Origin: Hyalella azteca
Taxonomy: Eukaryota; Arthropoda; Malacostraca; Amphipoda; Hyalellidae
Assembly (NCBI RefSeq): GCF_000764305.2
Contig: NW_025932041.1
Span: 511,478-575,477 of the forward strand
DNA length: 64,000 bases
Reading direction: 5' to 3'
The position numbers and the translations under genes are program-made. The stretch's first letter is position 1; each line of letters begins with the position of its first letter. Positions 1-11,438 of this stretch are shown one piece after another. The notes under the pieces were generated by a model. The model was not told the origin of the DNA and did no database searches. It saw nothing but the letters and a program-made list of their open reading frames with translations.

Positions 1-1296
1 AGTGTTACAAATACAAGTCACTCACCTAAGAGAGACTAAACCTATGACGTTGATACAACGGGACCCGTAATTATTGATTGCCACAGCGGACGGCATGACA
101 GAAGGTTCGATAATTTATTTCAACTTGCAAGAAGAAATGAAGGCGGCAACTTAATTGATAAGAGATGTCGTGGGTACTCACCAACTAAATGATGCTAGGC
201 GCCAGCTTTACCGAGTGGCAGGAGGATAGAAGCGCAAGAACCATTTACCAAGTGTTGAAACGAGCCAGAGAGCTGCTGCTTCTTTCTATCGAACAAAGTT
301 ATTATCCGTTTTTATTAATTTTGAATGCCATTATGCAACAAATTTGAAATCTAAAATATTTCAAGGGAATGAAGAATATTCACTGCTTAACTGAATAAGC
401 AAATAATTTATGATGAAACGAATTTGAAAACTTTAAATTATTTCTTCATGAAACTATAGAGTATGTGCTTAAATAGAAAATTTTGTACAAAAAACTAATA
501 ATTTTATCGAAAAATATATCATGATCAAACTAATTTTATGATATATACGTATTGAACAGAAAAAATATGTCACCGAGTTGACATTTGGCGGACTGAGCTA
601 CTTATCGGAAATTGCTTCTAAACTACTGAATATGTTTGAACGAAACTTTTAATATATATCTCTAACTATCAAACAGTGATGTTTAGCTCGTGACAAATCT
701 TTTATATTTTGCCTTTGTCAGCGATTTTTTTTAAATTTCACCTTCATTCGTGAGTTATACAGCAATACGGGTCGAAATTTGCAGTGACCAAGAAATTTCT
801 TTTAAACTAATGGACAGATTTGAACAAAACACTGAATATACATTCCTATTCACTCAGCGGTGATACTGAGCTCGTAAAGTCAAAGTGGAACATTGCAATT
901 TGCACTTGAATCATCTGCAGTAAAGTTTGAATTATTCACTAAAATGTTTATTCATACGTTCAACAGTGGATTTAGCGTATTGCCGTATAACTCGCGAATG
1001 AAGGAGAAATCGAAAAAATTTTTACGAACAGAAGATCAGCATTGGGTCCCAATAAATATGTGTACAATGTAACATTGAGCTCTGTTGATTACTTTGGGAA
1101 ATATTTCTTGGTCACCGCAAATTTGAAAACCGGCCGTAAAATCGGCCTCAGACATGCCAGTCGTTTCTCCTTATATATCTCGCAAAGTATTAATGTACAG
1201 CGTATTTGTTTCTTAAATCTTGTCTCCTCCAATTTCTGTATTGGCACGTTTAAAACAGTTATCTTGAACAACGCCATTTCACTTTCGTTCACTTAG
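1..1296. other. No gene seen; degenerate dispersed repeat at about 560-1140
   Basis: AT-rich sequence. Blocks at 740-800 (CCTTCATTCGTGAGTTATAC and GAAATTTGCAGTGACCAAG) recur in inverted form at 972-1010 and 1099-1126, but in swapped order. That suggests an old tandem repeat present in both orientations. Confidence 0.4.
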
Positions 1297-1435
1297 TATA
1301 GTATAGTATAGTATCTTCGGCATTAAAGAATAGGCCTGGATAGGCCTGTCGCTGATTCATGTACTTTTCTTGACTAGACTGGCCTTTTGATCAGATCTTT
1401 TCAACGGACGGTAGATTTAAAATCGCTTATTCCCT
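1297..1435 (-). mobile_element. CR1-like LINE 3' end, family A
   Basis: Reverse-oriented 3' tail with ATACT repeats, then the family's conserved 3' untranslated sequence (GGCCTATCCAGGCCTATTC in plus sense) and the segment after the reverse-transcriptase stop. The same sequence recurs at 15560-15720, 29250-29455 and 55860-56250. Confidence 0.8.
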
Positions 1436-1515
1436 ATCGCCATTAATTTTCGCCCTCTCATTTCGCAACGCTTTTCGACTTCGGACTTTCATTTGTTAGT
1501 GTTGTTTGTAAGCTA

Positions 1516-2400
1516 ATGGAAACTGTTGTGAGGGATAGGATTATCGATCACTTGACTGCTCAATATCTCATATCAGATTGTCAACATGGTTTTATTACCG
1601 GTAGATTCTGCACCAATAACTTATTATCTACGTTGAACGATTGGACTCGCCTGCTGGACGAAAGGGAGCCAGTGGATGCATTGTACCTCGATTTTGCCAA
1701 AGCATTTAACAGTGTTCCGCATGAGCGGCTGTGGCGTAAAGTGAAGTCTTTTGGAATTAAGGGAAACGTACTCCAATGGATCAGAGATTTTCTAGTAGGT
1801 AGACGACAACGTGTCTGTATTAACGGAACCGTGTCAGACCCCATGGGCATCAGTGCGCAGTGGCGTGCCGCAAGGAAGCGTTCTTGGGCCTATTTTGTTC
1901 GTTGCTTTTATAAACGATTTGCCAGAAGCAGTGTCCAGCGGGTGCTCCATGTATGCCGACGACACAAAAGTTTATAATACAGTGAAGGATGCGTCAAATA
2001 AAGCGCAGTTACAAAGTGATCTTGACTGTTTAGTTAATTGGGCTGATACGTGGCAGCTGCGGTTTGATGCTGACAAGTGTAAAGTACTTCGCCTTGGGAA
2101 GAACAATGAACAGTAAGATTGCAGTATGAGAAGACATGGTTGCAACGAGAGAGTAACGTTTGAAAAGTCTTGAGTGGAAAAACATCTCGGAGTTTATGTC
2201 GACAAGGAGCTGAAATTTTCTAAGCATATTGAAACGCAAGCTAACACAACCGACAAACTTCTTGGACTAATCAGACGTTCATACAAGTTCCTAGATACAG
2301 AAGCGATGAAGCAGTTGTTTGTTTCTGTCGTGCGCCCGAATCTAGAGTTTGGTAAGAGTTTCAGTCTTGTACGTCTGCAGTTGTCAGTGTGGTCCAGCCC
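1516..2400 (+). mobile_element. CR1-like LINE reverse transcriptase fragment (broken)
   Basis: Three plus-strand frames together cover much of a non-LTR reverse transcriptase. The first has the palm motif with YLDFAKAFNSVPH (about 1683-1721). The second has SGVPQGSVLGP and the catalytic YADD (about 1952). The third has HLGVYVDKELKFSKHI. A frameshift near 1850 and a stop at 2114 break it, and the C-terminal part and 3' tail are missing. It is an inactive remnant of the family whose tails occur elsewhere in the window. Confidence 0.85.
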
Positions 2401-2632
2401 TCTGTGATCTGCAGTTGTTAGTGTGGTCCAGCCCTCTGTGTTCTTCACCTGTCAGCGAGGTCCAGCCCTCTGTGCTCGTCACTTGTCAGTATAGTCCAGC
2501 CCTCTGTGCTCGTCACTTGTCAGTATAGTCCAGCCCTCTAGTCCAGCCCTCTCTGTTCGTCACTTGTCAGTATAGTCCAGCCCTCTGTGCTCGTCACTTG
2601 TCAGTATAGTCCAGCTCTCTGTGTATTGCAGT
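2390..2632 (+). repeat. 35-bp tandem array
   Basis: About seven units built on GTCCAGCCCTCTGTGCTCGT plus CACTTGTCAGTATA. It begins where the LINE reverse transcriptase fragment ends. Confidence 0.85.
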
Positions 2633-3107
2633 TGCGTACTCAAGTGGCTCTGGATTTGTGAATGGCAGTGCAGTGTCGGAGCTCTGGTGCAGTGAGGGAG
2701 CGTAACAGTGTCGTGTTTTGTGAATGGAAATTATCAAGAAGAGAGAAATGGTCTTTTACCTTAGCAGGTGAGTAATTGTCTGCAGGTAGTTTAAAAAAAA
2801 GTTTAAATTGAATTTTGAATTTGAATTTTGGAATTCCCCATTGTCATTAATATTGTGTTTCTCTGTCATGATAGGCACAAGTGTGGGCCCGATTTGAATA
2901 GTTTGTTTAAATTTGTTAATTTAAATATGTTTAAATTCAAAAATTTAAATTTGTTAATTTGTTTAAATTGTTTCTTCAATAAATACAACTTCCAGCAGCA
3001 ACGAGCTGTCTTTAATATAATTTCGGGCAAAATTTAAAGAAAGTGAGACAATATCATAAGATTATCATCATAGTAAGCTAAACGACGTTGATCTGCCACT
3101 AAACTTA

Positions 3108-3990
3108 ATTAAAATTTAAAAACATATTTTCGCAATTATTTTCGTCGTGGTCCCATCCATGGTTGAACTAGTATATGTAAGGTTGACCCATCAGAAGCCC
3201 ATTTTTGCGGATGTAGTTCGTTGTTCGCCTGTGACGTCACTGATCTCAGTGACGTCACGGGCATTAACCAATTACTGAAATTCGATTATACCAGTCAACC
3301 AATCCGTCATGGGAATGACGGGTTTGTTTAAGTTTCTCGATCTACGTGACGTAACAAGAAAGCTGAATTGAGAGACGGAACTTCTCGTGGGTCAACCTTA
3401 TATATGGTCCCATCGTTCTTATTGGGCTCTGTCTTCGACTTAGTTAGTAGCTTCGCTATATCTACTTGAAAAATTGATTCTTTCTTTCGTGATATTTTGG
3501 GTACAAATGTTAATGGAAAAACTTAATGAAAATTTCAAAACATATTCTCGCAATTATTTTCGTCGTGGTCCAATCGTTCTTATTGGGCTCAGTCTTCGAT
3601 TTAGTAGCTTCGCTATATCTACTTGAAAAATTGATTCTTTCTTTCGTGATATTGGGTACAAATGTTAATGGAAAAATTTACTGAAAATTTCAAAATATGT
3701 TCTCGCAATTATTTACGTCGTGGTCCCATCGTTTTTATTGGGCTCAGTCATCGATTTAGTTAGTAGCATCGCTATATCTACTAGAAAAAATGATTCTTTG
3801 TTTCTTGGTTGATATTGGGTACAAATGTTATTGGGGGAAATTTAATGAAAACTTCGAAATATATTATCGCAATCATTTTCGTCGTGGTCCCATCGTTTTT
3901 ACTGGGCTCAGTCATCGATTTAGTTAGTAGCATCGCTGTATCTACTAGAAAAATTGATTCTTTGTTTTGTGGTTGATGTTGAGTCCAGAT
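3108..3990 (+). repeat. Satellite of about 155-190 bp, four copies
   Basis: Units share TCGCAATTATTTTCGTCGTG, GTCCCATCGTTCTTATTGGG and AGTAGCTTCGCTATATCTAC. The first copy is split by the MITE at 3176-3402. Confidence 0.8.
3176..3402. mobile_element. MITE with TAAGGTTGACCCA ends
   Basis: About 227 bp with terminal inverted repeats (TAAGGTTGACCCA at the left, its complement at the right) and TA-rich flanks. An internal CRE-like palindrome surrounds TGACGTCA. It interrupts the first copy of the surrounding satellite. Confidence 0.75.
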
Positions 3991-4139
3991 GTTGGTGGGA
4001 CCTCGACATCTGCAGGTCCAGATGACGAGATGCAGGTGCGCCGGAAAGATATGAAATAAATCACCACCAGTCCCAATACCATCCCGGAACACGTGTTGTT
4101 CTTGTAATTGTGTCAGCAACCAGGAAAATTTATTTTTTC

Positions 4140-4235
4140 CAGTTTTCACGAAAAATTCAAGAATCGGCAACAGGCCATGGGCCTATTTCTTCAGTGCCGA
4201 CACTTCTATTCTATTCTTCTATTCTATTCTTAACA
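4140..4235 (+). mobile_element. LINE 3' tail, family B
   Basis: Contains GGCAACAGGCCATGGGCCTA and a terminal ATTCT repeat. The same 3' end is found at 19783-20094 and, reversed, at 59641-59885. Confidence 0.8.
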
Positions 4236-4339
4236 TGTTTAAATTTTTGCATTAAAAAATTTTGATTCGAAAGCCCTTAATTAATTTTTAAGTTGACATG
4301 ACACGTGATTTGGTCACATCGCCGAACGGCCGACACGAC

Positions 4340-4470
4340 GTGACATGATACGTGGCAGCTGCGGTTTAATGCTGACAAGTGTAAAGTACTTCACCTCGGA
4401 AAGAACAATGAACAGCATGATTACAGTATGAGAAGACATGGTTGCAACGAGAGAGTAATGATTGAAAAGT
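4340..4470 (+). mobile_element. CR1-like LINE, short reverse transcriptase fragment
   Basis: Nearly identical to 2044-2170 (ACGTGGCAGCTGCGGTTTA onward), so this is a second copy of the same piece of the reverse transcriptase region. It sits between a LINE tail and a 31-bp array. Confidence 0.8.
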
Positions 4471-4720
4471 CTAACATGTTTGATGTGCACTGTGACACGA
4501 CGTGACATGTTTGATGTGCACTGTGACACGACGTGACATGTTTGATGTGCACTATGACATGACATAACATGTTTGATGTTTACTGTGACACGACGTAACA
4601 AGTTTGATATGCACTATTACACGACGTATTATTCTATATGTACTGTTCTGTGTGACACGACGTAACATGTTTGATGTGCACTGTTCACTGTGACACGACG
4701 TAACATAGATGTAATGCACT
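4470..4720 (+). repeat. 31-bp tandem array
   Basis: Units of CATGTTTGATGTGCACTGTG plus ACACGACGTGA that decay towards the right end. Confidence 0.8.
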
Positions 4721-4914
4721 GTTAACGTAACTCCGTATTAAATCATCATTGCAAAATCTAATTTAAATTATTTTGAGATGTTGTAATTGAAATTTTTAAA
4801 AACGATATTTTACGCATTGTTTTGATCGTGAAAATTCCCACATTGTTCTTATCAGTAGCTTTTTTTCAAACTATCGTCAGTTTTGAAAAGATCAGGAAAA
4901 AGGACCTGTTTTTA

Positions 4915-5020
4915 GACCTCCTGTGAACAAGTCACGAATAGTATAAGATTCGGCGACAGGCCACATCAGGCCTATTCTTCAGCGCCGACATCACTATGTT
5001 ATGTTATGATATGAATGATT
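4915..5020 (+). mobile_element. LINE 3' tail, variant with ATGTT repeats
   Basis: Related to families A and B (GGCGACAGGCC and CAGGCCTATTCTTC) but closed by ATGTT-type repeats, so it is a third tail type. Confidence 0.65.
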
Positions 5021-7276
5021 AACTCATTAGCTTTATAGTGACGTTAGAACTGGACGCTTGGTGTGAACATGCTGGCATGTTCATGTAAAGGGCATGTTAA
5101 ATAGTATGCTTAGTATTATGCATTTATATTAACTATATATACCTAACTTTTACGACTATAATGCGACCAGCTATCAGACTCAGCGAGTGCCGGACATTCA
5201 TTTGAATATCTTATTAATTTTATATCCTGTTATCTTCCTCGTTTCTCATCTCGCGTGAAGCATATAATCAAAAAATTTCCGTAATTATCATGCATAAAAG
5301 TTAGGCAGCCTAAAAATTCTTATTACAAAATTTCGTCCCTGCTTATGAAATCAGAGCCAAACATTTGCAGTCGTTTTTATTGGCGGCCATAATCCACCGT
5401 GAAGTAATTTATGTGCAAATTTTCTGTTTCAATTGGAAATCGAAAGTATCAAGACTTATAACGTGGTTTAGTGCCATTGATTTTGTAGTTATATTGAACG
5501 CTGACGTTGAATTGAATAAAATTTATCTACATAAGTCGACGGCATGTGATGTGAAACCGGCTGCATTTCGAACTCACAGGGAAGTAGCTTATCAGAGCAT
5601 GGACACCTGCGATGTCAGCTGTACAATTACCTGCACGGCTAACTTTCACATTTCGTAAAATGCATCGAACGCCAATGGAGTACAGAAAGACACAGACTTT
5701 TGTACTTAACAATATGGCTCGAACGCAGAAATCGAACGCAGAGTAAAAAATAAATCGAACGTCAATGGAGTACAGAAAGACACAGACTTTTGTACTTAAC
5801 AATATGGCATACAAAAGTATCGATTTAGCTACTTTTGCTGTATCGAGCGGAAGTAGAGCTTAATAAATCGAAATCACCAAGTGAAATGTTCCAGCCGCAC
5901 TCTGAAAGGCAGAGAAATTAAAAACAATTCAAATGGAACTGGAAACATATGACTTTGCATAGACCACATTTGTCATGGAAGAATGCAGAGATTCATAACG
6001 CAGTGAACGTACTGTGTTATATGCTAAATTAGTTTTTGTATTCACGTTTAGGTTTCTATGTTTGGTCGCAGGTGACAGTTCGCATAAGCGAATGGTCTGC
6101 TTCTAGTTGTATTTGAACACACAAAAATGACATTATTTTGTCACCTTTCTAATCCTAATTAGTAAGCAAAGCTGCACAACGGGCTCCAAATTGCTCATAA
6201 AGTTAGCAGAATTAACTCCGGAAATAATAACTAAGTTAATGGATTACACAACATGCAGGCTTTTAACATGAACGTTTGCGAAGTGACAGTAAACTCTTGT
6301 ATTTATTTATAGCCATGTTAACATGGCGCTTTAATCTTGGTTTGCACTTATACTTTGTTTCTTACATGAATAGAACCAATGAAATGCACGCAAATATAAC
6401 TAAATACTCTTAAGAATTTCGCAATTAAATGCGAATAAAAACAATACATTACAACACAAATATCATTTAGTATAGACGACAAATAATAAATAATATTTCA
6501 TAGGTTTTTCATCGGTAAATATAATATTGCCAGAGATTAGGAGGCGTCATTTCACTAGTAAATTTATGATACTTAATTAAGTTGGATAAGTAAATATTCT
6601 TGCTAAAAGGAATACGAATTTATTAAGTAAATGTATGGCAGAAAAATTCACGTATGTACAACAAGTAGCAAAACACTAAAACGAATATTGTCGAACATGT
6701 AGGAAATGTCCTTATGAATGAGTATATGAGTTTGGTCAAAATTATCTTAGATCATACATACTGATAAAGGGTAGTGCCGGCCACATTAATGATTAACCGT
6801 CTCTATGACCATTGTATTTTTTCCAAACATTGAATTATTAGTGCCACTGCATTCTTAATAATTGTATTTACGAATGGAATTGTACGAATTGTATTTACGA
6901 ATGAGACATACAACGATTAGACGAGTTGACGAACGGATCAGAACATTTAGAGATACTAGTGGATAAATTTATTTTACTGACAACCGTAAGATTAAAGGGA
7001 GCAGAGGTTATGAATGAAGTCTGCATGATGCTCTTCGTCTCCCTTTTAGTAAATCTTATAATCAGAAAATTGTAACGAATGGTGGCGCAAAAAGTAATGC
7101 ATAATCGGAGAATAATCGATGTTTTAGGATTTCTAAGACCACTAACCTGTATTATTTTGAAAATAGGAGCTAATGGATCAAGATAGATTTATGAGAAGGG
7201 ATTCCGTAACGGTAAAATGTTGTTTCACCTCAACAATATTGCACGCTACAAATGAACGCAAGACGTGAACTGAACC
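5021..7276. other. No gene seen; one duplicated segment
   Basis: AT-rich sequence with short frames only. A segment of about 100 bp (GGAGTACAGAAAGACACAGA and neighbours) occurs twice, at 5665-5720 and 5760-5810. Confidence 0.4.
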
Positions 7277-7411
7277 CATGCTTTCAAAAAAGTTAAGAGA
7301 TCGTAAGTTCATCAGCCAATCATTGACGGCCTTTCAAGCAAAATCCACCAATCATAGACAAGAAAATAGAGCGTAAGTACTTACGTTCACTTAGCGAGTT
7401 TTGAAAGTATG
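7277..7411 (+). mobile_element. MITE family M1, copy 1
   Basis: About 135 bp bounded by ATACTTTCAAAA-type inverted ends. Contains CATCAGCCAATCATTGACGG, CCACCAATCATAGACAAG and the palindrome CGTAAGTACTTACG. Seven copies occur in the window. Confidence 0.85.
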
Positions 7412-8047
7412 ACCCCAGAACGGTACATGATATGAACGTGTCGCAGCTTGTTGCTGCATGCAGTCCAAGTCTTGCAGCGAACACACCTTCCATCGTTCAT
7501 GGAAGAATTACTTAATTGTTCATCATTTATGGAACAGATTTTGATTTCAACTGAACATAAGCTGTATGTAAATAACTTGTAAAAATAGGTCGCTGCCACA
7601 AACACACGTGTGATCTCAAATGCAATTTATGGTAAGATTTTCCGGGTTAAAGATATGTCCTGTACGAGAAAACATCAGACGTAATTTGTTCTAATACTTA
7701 TAAAGAAATCTGTATATGGGGTCGGGGTAATATGACACCAATCAATGAATATGTTATAAAAAAGCTAATTTTCGGAGATTAAAGTTTTAGATGTTAATTT
7801 TGGCTTTTGTTATTGGATTAAGAAACTTGATTTACATGTTTTGGCACTGCTAGATACGAGAACACTGCTCTAACTCAGTCCTATCTCTATGACTACGCGA
7901 TACAATATACTAATACATTGCGAAGGAGGGACATAGTTTCTCATGGTACGGAAGTATTTGGTACGAAGATAGTTTGGTCAGTTGCCGTCACAGGTCAAAG
8001 CTAACAGCGCCTGGTAAGTAATGTGATATTGGCTGAGCAAGAATTGC

Positions 8048-8264
8048 TACACTGTTAGAAAAATTATCGTTAACGGTATTACCGGCGTTTCAGTGGCCGG
8101 TGGGCACGTGAAAAGAAACATCGCGTCGCCGTTTTTATCCTAATTTTACACTAGAAATCCGTAAAACATCTGATAAAAACGGCGAAACAGTTTATTTTCA
8201 CGGGGCGACCGGCCACTAGAACGCCAGTGGAACCATTTTTTCACCGTTTTTTTCTAACAGTGTA
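8048..8264 (+). mobile_element. 217-bp MITE with TACACTGTTAGAAA ends, copy 1
   Basis: Inverted ends (TACACTGTTAGAAAAA and its complement) flank a GC-richer centre that is itself nearly palindromic (GGCGTTTCAGTGGCCGG against CCGGCCACTAGAACGCC). A second copy of the same length lies at 17337-17553 in the opposite orientation. Confidence 0.85.
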
Positions 8265-8746
8265 TACTCTTCACGGATGTTGAAGCATCAACACTTAGAA
8301 TAGTTAGAAAACAAATAAAATATGCGTTGGAGTTGCCTGCATAATATACTACTGCTACATGAAGCTGAGAATCGTATTGAAAAGTACGGCACTAACGCGG
8401 TTCAGGAATTCACGGGTGCATGGAGTTCACGTCGGGGCAAGTGACATTCGGTTTAAACAATTAAACAGTAAATTTTCAACAGAGTAACTACTCTACACTC
8501 TGTTTACATTCAAGGGGCCTCTCAAAAGCAACAAAGGAGCTATTTTAGTACTAACCACTCGACTCAAGTGGCAGTTTGCTCGCACTTACCATGGGCAATA
8601 ATAAGCTTAGAAAAGGCCTTTATAAAGTGCGATAAAAAAGTGAACGCTATAATTCATTCTAAAGACTCAGTTCAAGACTAACTCACTGGAACAAAGACTT
8701 ACACTCTAGATGGCACGGTGGGAGTTGGCCGGTACAGTACAGGGCC

Positions 8747-8884
8747 TATACTTTCAAAAAAGTTAAGAGACCGTAAGTTCATCAGCCAATCATTGACGGC
8801 CTTTCAAGCAAAATCCACCAATCATAGGTAAGAAAAAAACAGAGCGTAAGTACTTACGTTCACTTAGCGAGTTTTGAAAGTATG
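8747..8884 (+). mobile_element. MITE family M1, copy 2
   Basis: Same ends and core as 7277-7411, with few differences. Confidence 0.85.
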
Positions 8885-9434
8885 GCCCCAGAACAAGAGA
8901 GCTCGTCATCACAACACTGCTCAGCTAGGAGTAACACGTGTGCCTATATAATGTCATTACTGTTACTCGTTACATTAATGTCATTACTATCATTACTAAT
9001 GTAATGTCATTACTGTTACTCGTTGCATAATTGCAGCCAAGTGTTCCTTTCTACTAATGCAAATTTTACGATCGAGGGGCAAAGTGAGATTTATATTTAC
9101 TGCAGACACTGATGAACGGAATTACAATGCAGTGCATTGAGTTACACACGCTCGTCAGACATGAAACGTTATAAATAAGCGCGTACATCTTTACCCTCAA
9201 TTCTCATACGTATGCACAGATGAACAAAATAAATATTACAATCCGACTAATGAAGATTTTGATGAGTTAATAAGCGACTTATTGTTAAAGCGGATTATGG
9301 ATCTAGCCAAACACGTTGTTGCTGAAGTGCAGTTCCGACCAATTCATTAATTTATGGACTGCTATGTTGTTTCTTGAAGGCTGCGCGAGTGATGTTGTGA
9401 GAGTCGGTAATGGCTGTTGGATTTTCGCTTGCTT

Positions 9435-9582
9435 GTTTTTAGCGCATTTTCTCATTTATGGAAAAAAGGTGCTATTGTCCTCGTCATGTCCGTCCGTCCG
9501 TCTGTCTGCCCGTGACTCCACGAACGGACGGACAATAAAATGCGTTCTGTGTCACTCACTGCAGTGAGTACTGAGTTATATT
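9435..9582 (+). mobile_element. Dispersed element D with GTCC repeats, copy 1
   Basis: Starts TTTAGCGCATTTTCTCATTT, has a short (GTCC)n run and ends in TCACTCACTGCAGTGAGTAC. Other copies are at 31895-32068 and 52752-52894. The copies are about 145-175 bp. The phrase AGCGCATTTTCTC recurs inverted inside, so the element can form a stem. Confidence 0.75.
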
Positions 9583-9659
9583 TTTTTTATATTACGCCTA
9601 CACCTGTGCGTTGGCTGGTCTCACCTGGCAAACAAGCTATAGTGTGCCTCCTAATTATG

Positions 9660-10110
9660 CCAGCCTCTCACAGAACTAGTCTCGCAGCAAACACTCATTA
9701 GAACACATGTGTATACATGTGTTCAGAACACATGTGTATATGCCAGCTACTCACAGAACTCGTCTCGCAGCAAACACTCATTAGAACACATGTGCATACA
9801 TGTGTTCAGAACACATGTGTATATGGCAGCTACTAACAGAACTAGTCTCGCAGCAAGCAGCAAACACTCATTAGAACACATGTGTATGCATGTGTTCAGA
9901 ACACATGTGTATATGCCAGCTACTAACAGAACTTGTCTCGCAGCAAACACTCATTAGAACACATGTGTATACATGTGTTCAGAACACATGTGTATATGGC
10001 AGCTACTAACAGAACTTGTCTCGCAGCAAACACTCATTAGAACATTTGGACTGACCATGATTGGCTTAGCCAGAACATCTCATCAGAACACATGTGTATA
10101 CGCCACAACG
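9660..10110 (+). repeat. Array of about 82 bp with ACATGTGT palindromes
   Basis: Five copies of CTCGCAGCAAACACTCATTA plus GAACACATGTGTATACATGTG plus a GCCAGCTACTCACAGAAC segment. Each unit contains a self-complementary ACACATGTGTATACATGTGT core able to form a cruciform. Confidence 0.85.
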
Positions 10111-10209
10111 ATCACATGCATCATATGCTCAGCTTTACTCACTTTTCTTGCACGTACAAAATTCATTTTATTAGAAATTCAGGTTAAAGGATCAGGATTG
10201 TGTAGTTAA

Positions 10210-10985
10210 TTATAAAATTGTCGGATGAGATGACACTCAGACATGGAATATTAAACCCAGAAAAAAGTCCCAAAACGATCTAAATATCAAGCTGAAGTAA
10301 CTTGATTCGTTGAAAATTTAAGTTACATTTCGTTTTATCAATCTTCGGCACACGTTTAATGAGAATCGTCATTCCTCAGCTCATCAACGAATAAATCAAG
10401 ATACGCTATGCAGTCGAAAGTTTCACCATAAGCGCAGTAATCAACATTAGCAAAATGCTGCAGTATTCTTAAGTATTGCAGAATTCTTGCAAGCAAACGT
10501 TTAACAAAGCCTCAGTGGGTCTGACACTAACATTATATTGGGCTTGGGTTAACATTCTATATATGATAGCGAATATTTTATATCAGAGGTCGTTATGCGC
10601 TGCATTAAAAGTCTTGCCAGCGATAACGTAATTATGGAAATAATTCCTGCATTTATTAATTATGTAATAACTCCTTTAAATTAAGAAGTAGACGTCGAGA
10701 CGAGTCTGTAGGATTTAAGAAGAGAGCTTCGTCAGCTAACATTAAGACAAGAAAACGAGCGAGAATCTCTGGCACTCGTGTCTAACAAAATACCCGTACT
10801 ATAATTATACAAACAATAATTGTAATTATACAACAAGGACGACAAAAATATCTGCAGAAATTCATCGAAACAATGAAGAATTATTTTAGTTCTTTGTACG
10901 ATTGACGCCGGCTTTTCATGTGATATGGTGACCCCAGCATAAATGGTTAGGCCATCTTTTTAGGACACAGATTTTAGTCTTCGTA
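10210..10985. other. No gene seen
   Basis: AT-rich single-copy-looking sequence downstream of the ENTREP-like gene. Nothing recognisable. Confidence 0.35.
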
Positions 10986-10989
10986 AAAT

Positions 10990-11165
10990 GTTGACAGCTA
11001 GATGCGGGTTTCAAACCCGCAACTCAATGTTTCGATGGCGCTGTGCTCAATCACTTGCTCACATCAATAATTTCGACAAGAAATTTCACAGCTGTCAGAG
11101 GGTTTCGAACTCGCAATCCGCTTTTAAAATCTTACATCTTATCCACGCGACCACCCCGGGACTTC
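10990..11165 (-). mobile_element. tRNA-derived SINE-like sequence
   Basis: In minus sense there is a box A-like GGTGGTCGCGTGGATAAG and a box B-like GCGAGTTCGAAACC, then a second GGTTTGAAACCC further on. The clover-leaf is not convincing for a working tRNA, so a SINE head is likelier. Confidence 0.45.
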
Positions 11166-11438
11166 TCTGGTTCGGAATAACGAAATTTACCTTTTGAATG
11201 CTCACCCGGCAACGCTCATTAAATTGGATTTCGTGAACTTTCATCAATTACTAACATTTAATATGTTATAACAAATGAAAAACAAGTGCTACACAGCGGC
11301 GCCTATGGAACACACACTTTAAAAATAACCTTCTCGCGCGAAAAAATCAGTTAAACTCTGTTCATTCACATCTAGGACAAGAGAATCATCGGAATAATTG
11401 ACAATGTGTTGAGTCTACACGAATATACACAGAAAACA

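Noticed and set aside
5365..5814. Overlapping frames of about 95 codons on both strands
   Set aside because: They coincide with a duplicated 100-bp segment and have no coding-type composition.
10990..11165. Possible functional tRNA gene
   Set aside because: Box A- and B-like words are present, but no acceptor stem pairs around them and a second box B follows. A SINE head is likelier.
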